11,232 nucleotides of DNA from Jimgerdemannia flammicorona (lineage: Eukaryota; Mucoromycota; Endogonomycetes; Endogonales; Endogonaceae). The notes under the pieces are model-generated. The model saw only the letters and a list, made by a program, of their open reading frames with translations. It was not told the DNA's origin and did not search any database. The translations under genes and the position numbers were made by a program. Location of the stretch: assembly GCA_003990745.1 (NCBI GenBank), contig RBNI01006530.1, positions 1 to 11,232 on the forward strand, in the 5' to 3' direction. Below are positions 8,321 to 11,232 of this stretch, in pieces; positions within the stretch are counted from its first letter, which is position 1; every line of letters starts with the position of its first letter.

Positions 8321-8757
8321 GAATAAACCTTGCGGTTACATATACCAACGTTGTGTCCCAATTCTCAGGGCAGAAATTATCTAGATACCAACATGTGGTG
8401 TTTCCAAGAATAAACCCTGCGGTTACATAGATTAACGTTGTGTCTCCCAATTCTCTACAAGGCTTGGCGAATGGCTTGGGAAAGCCACCGTTCAACTGTG
8501 TTGTTCCGAATAACGCCTTGCGGGTTACATGGATTAATATTGTGTCGCCCAATTCTCTGCTTGGGAAAGAGATTCATTCTCGAGCCTCAGTCGCACTCTG
8601 TGGTATATTGTCTGGATACTAGCATGTGTTGCTTCCAGGAATAATCTTCGCGGTTACATAGATTAGCGTTGTGTCGCCCAATTTTCTCTAGCCCTTGGTA
8701 TATTCCCGTGCTCTGAGATGGAAATTGTCTGGATACTATCATGCCGTGCTGGTTCCG
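8321..8757. repeat. Degenerate minisatellite, four units
   Basis: Units begin with GAATAA at 8321, 8408, 8508 and 8639 (lengths 87, 100, 131 and about 119). Each has a conserved first block, GCGGTTACATAGATTAACG followed by TTGTGTCGCCCAATTCTC, with few changes between copies. Units 1, 3 and 4 also carry a second block, GTCTGGATACTAGCATGTG with variants, which unit 2 lacks. Unit length varies because the DNA between blocks differs. The array fills the gap between the convergent zinc-finger gene and amidase pseudogene. The minus strand stays open across part of it (8289-8552), but unit lengths are not multiples of three, so a coding role is unlikely. Confidence 0.85.
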
Positions 8758-8855
8758 TGAATGGAGGTCGGTGAATGTGAAATGGTGTATTTGTGCTTAT
8801 TACTTTGGAAGGATCTTTCTCGGCTTTCTCTTTCCTCAATCTTTGAAGCTTATTG

Positions 8856-8889
8856 TTGGCGAAATTAATTTCTTGGCGAAATTAATTTC
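8856..8889 (+). repeat. Perfect tandem duplication of a 17-mer
   Basis: TTGGCGAAATTAATTTC occurs twice back to back (8856-8872 and 8873-8889) with no mismatch, which points to recent slippage. It lies between the minisatellite and a 33-nt poly(T) run. Confidence 0.95.
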
Positions 8890-8931
8890 TTGGAAGTCGA
8901 TGAGCACAAAATAATGCAGTGGCTTTCCGCA

Positions 8932-8933
<2 letters not shown>

Positions 8934-8966
<33 letters not shown>
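8934..8966 (+). repeat. Poly(T) tract, 33 nt (poly(A) on the amidase strand)
   Basis: Uninterrupted run of 33 T. Read on the strand of the amidase pseudogene it is a poly(A) run about 70 nt after its last open frame. The pseudogene keeps its introns, so it is not a processed retrocopy and the run is not its copied tail. Confidence 0.95.
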
Positions 8967-8970
<4 letters not shown>

Positions 8971-9745
8971 CAAACCATTCAAACTTACTATTATTGATTG
9001 TCAATATTACACTATCTCCTCGGCGTAAAAAATTTACAAGATTTCGGCTTTGACCCACAAGTCTACGCCACACTCACGTCTAAAGTTACAGAGTGTAATA
9101 AATCCGACTTCAAGCCTTCCCAATCTTGGGTGGGATCCTCGCATGAATTGCGCGTATGCGAACTTAATGAGCGTGGGCTCGTTATACGCCTTCCCGATGA
9201 AACCGATGACAAATGGCAGACGCCATGATGTTGATGTAGGGGTAACCGACGACGGCGGCGGAAGAGAAGGCCGAGACGGGCGGGTCCGAAGGGACGAGGA
9301 GGGCATAGATATTGTACTTCTCCGGACGGCATCGATGCCCTCAGTGCGAGTCAGCCGATGACCGAGGCAAGCATTTCCAGGTACGTCTTGTTGCGCTGGT
9401 TGCCAGAGTAGTGGCCCTGGGAGTCGGTGAAGATGTCTGTTGATCCGGAAGAGATTGGAAAATCATAAAGGGTCGGTGGCTGCGCATTGAATGTTTCGGC
9501 TTTTCCGCCCAAATGACCGCGCCGAATTTCCTACAAACCTTGTAGGTAGTGTTGGCCGTCGAGCGTCAGCTCCTCTTCCGGATGCCTGTCGTTAAACTTG
9601 ATTGTCTGCAAATGTCTTGACCGGGGTGTGCTTCAGGTTGGCGAGGTAGTTATTGATGCGAACTTGAAGTCATTGAGCATGACGTAAATCTCGGCAGCCC
9701 CGATGGAGGCCAGCTTGGAGGGAATGGAGGGAATGTCGGCGTTTT

Positions 9746-9889
9746 CTGGGGAGGAAAAAAAAAAAAAAAAAAAAAAAAACGCTTGCAACGATACATCTGT
9801 CAGTCAATGCTATTCTTCTCGGCAGATTCACAAAAGGCTATTCACGTCAATTATATTGTTCTATGTGAGAAAATACCTAAAATACTTAC
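9746..9889 (-). other. Amidase intron 5 with a 25-nt homopolymer as its pyrimidine tract
   Basis: Donor GTAAGT at 9889 downward, acceptor CCTCCCCAG ending at 9746. The plus-strand run of 25 A at 9755-9779 is, on the gene's strand, 25 T placed directly before the acceptor, where a pyrimidine tract belongs. The intron is otherwise ordinary. Confidence 0.75.
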
Positions 9890-10466
9890 CGATAATGGGC
9901 ACCGAGCTTCTTGGCCGTCTCGATGTGCTTGATCAAGATGGTTAGCTGGTACGCCAGCGCACCGGTGTTGTAGTATGAGCCACTGGGAATACCAATGCGG
10001 GCGCCCTTTCTTTAGGAACTTGGTGTAGTCTTTCTGGAACTTGCCACGAGAGTTGAGGGAAAAGGAGTCGCTCCTATCGACGCCGACTATACCGCCTGTG
10101 ACAAGACAAACGAAACGTTAGTATCACAGAATCAAGGTGTGTAGAAGATGTATGTGATCAGGTCAGTTGTATACGCACTCAAGATGGTCGCGAGATTACC
10201 GGCGGAATCCTGGTTGTGCGTAATGGGGATGATTCCCGAGCGGCTGGTCAAGCCGACAGTGGGCTTCATAGCCGCAAGACCGCTCACGGAGGCCGAGGCA
10301 ATAATGGAGCCTAATGTAATTGAATATATATATATAGTACTTTATGAGTTTCGAGCGTGCATTAAAGACCGGTTCGATTTGCCAAGGAAGAAATGAAGGG
10401 AACTTTACCATCAGTTTCGGATCCAATTGTGCAGGCGGCGAAGGAGGCGGCGGCGGCGGCGACTGG

Positions 10467-10493
10467 GTGTAGTTATACGGGGTGTAGTTATAC
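10467..10493 (-). repeat. 15-nt tandem repeat inside amidase exon 3
   Basis: GTGTAGTTATAC occurs at 10467-10478 and 10482-10493, a 15-nt period that encodes two AYNYT/PYNYT pentapeptides on the minus strand. It sits immediately before the point where the Gly/Ser-rich catalytic motif should follow and is missing. Confidence 0.85.
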
Positions 10494-11232
10494 GCGTTCC
10501 AGGTAGCCACCTAATGTTGATGTGAAATTGTTAGGCATCACGCTAAAAATACATGTGTCTTAGCCAAAACGTTACCGTTCCTACTTACCGTGGCAGCTCC
10601 TCAAATAACGGCTCGCTATTGTACACGCGGAAATTTGCCCACTCGCTCAAGTTGCACTTGCCCAGCACGACGGCGCCGGCGCGACGCAGCTGACGGGCGA
10701 TGAAGGAGTCTCGCGGGACCTTGCTACCGGTCAGGGTGCACGAGCCCGCGGTCGTCATCATCTTGTCACCCGTGCCGATGTTGTCGTTGAACAGGATCGG
10801 GACGCCATGCAGGGGTCCGCTCGTGGTCGAATTTGGCGATACGAACTGGATGGAGTTGGGATCAGGAGACGAAGTTAGGAGGGTGAAGTTCGCGGGTTTA
10901 CGGGTACGAGGGGTCCACTTGGATGTCGACACTCACCAAGATACTGTTTCACCAGCTGCTCGGAAGTCAAGCCATGCTCGAAATCATGATGGATGTCGGC
11001 AATGGTCGCCTCGGCCACGTCGAAGCCATGTCGGTGGGCATCATTGATCTCGGGAGCAACTTGAACGCTTACGGCGAGGGCGGTGGCAATGGCGATGATG
11101 GATGATGAACCATATTGTCTTTCGTTTGTGTTGGGCTGCATTTGCGGCAGATACCCCACTAAAACAGGCGGTGTTCGAAATCAGAGCCCGCTCAGAGCTG
11201 TCATGGTGACATGTCGCTTTGCATGCAAAAAA

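Larger units (their letters stand above)
9034..11141 (-). pseudogene. Amidase-signature family gene, seven exons, many frame breaks
   Basis: Exons: 11141-10937, 10845-10589, 10510-10409, 10310-10179, 10095-9890, 9745-9539 and 9436 to about 9034. All six introns (91, 78, 98, 83, 144, 102 nt) are GT-AG. The start gives a hydrophobic segment near residues 12-30, a possible secretion signal. Family landmarks in order: LTSEQLVKQYL and RIAKFD (exons 1-2), GPLHGVPI, TTAGS and LSEWANF (exon 2), TIGSETDG with the nucleophile Ser in DGS (exons 3-4), KPTVGLTSRSGIIPITHNQDSAG (exon 4, cited as one block), IGIPSGSYYNTGAL (exon 5), LVPSD and FIGKAYNEPTLIKFAYA (exon 7). Known: the family hydrolyses amides with a Ser-cisSer-Lys triad. 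Broken: Lys is Asn (10786-10788), the GSSSGS motif is deleted near 10460, the linker before GPLHG is missing, and the frame shifts about ten times across exons 2, 3, 5, 6 and 7. An assembly with indel errors is the alternative. Confidence 0.85.

Noticed and set aside
8289..8552. Minus-strand frame with repeated peptide DTTLIYVTA
   Set aside because: The repetition only mirrors the minisatellite. Unit lengths of 87, 100 and 131 do not keep frame, and no splice context is seen.
9034..11141. Programmed frameshifting or indel-type RNA editing to rescue the amidase
   Set aside because: About ten breaks with no shared slippery site, plus loss of two catalytic elements, make decay or sequence error far simpler.

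Overview
The window looks like nuclear DNA of a filamentous or early-diverging fungus. Evidence: short introns (about 78-155 nt) with GTAAGT/GTGAGT donors, CTAAC-like branch points and CAG/TAG acceptors; a pyrimidine-rich leader in front of one gene; a eukaryotic tRNA-Gly gene with internal A and B boxes and a T8 terminator; and fungal-type protein families. The phylum cannot be fixed from what is visible. Coding DNA fills only about a third of the window.

Layout. (1) 185-1337, minus strand: an intact four-exon gene for a bHLH-leucine zipper factor whose basic region most resembles Mlx/Mondo proteins. A purine/G-rich tract (C/T-rich on the gene's own strand) lies upstream at about 1490-1700. 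(2) About 1750-6290: 4.5 kb without a recognisable gene, carrying poly(A) runs of 45, 33 and 47 nt and an AAT microsatellite. (3) About 6290-6905: an extremely A+T-rich island that ends at the tRNA. (4) 6919-6989, plus strand: tRNA-Gly(CCC). (5) 7013-7140: a cluster of repeated G-rich motifs interleaved with copies of an 8-mer, TGTCGTAT. (6) 7712-8185, plus strand: an intact single-exon 157-residue protein with a CxxC pair set and two TRAF-like C2HC zinc fingers. (7) 8321-8757: a degenerate minisatellite of four units. (8) 9034-11141, minus strand: an amidase-signature gene of seven exons. All splice sites are canonical, but the reading frame breaks about ten times, the catalytic Lys is Asn, and the Gly/Ser motif holding the cis-Ser is missing, so it is called a pseudogene. 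An indel-rich assembly is the alternative.

No operon-like or multi-gene system is visible. The zinc-finger gene and the amidase pseudogene converge on the minisatellite. I did not find a convincing new biological system. The points most worth a second look are the indel-only decay of the amidase, the repeated motif cluster between the tRNA and the zinc-finger gene, and the possible in-frame retained intron in the bHLH gene.
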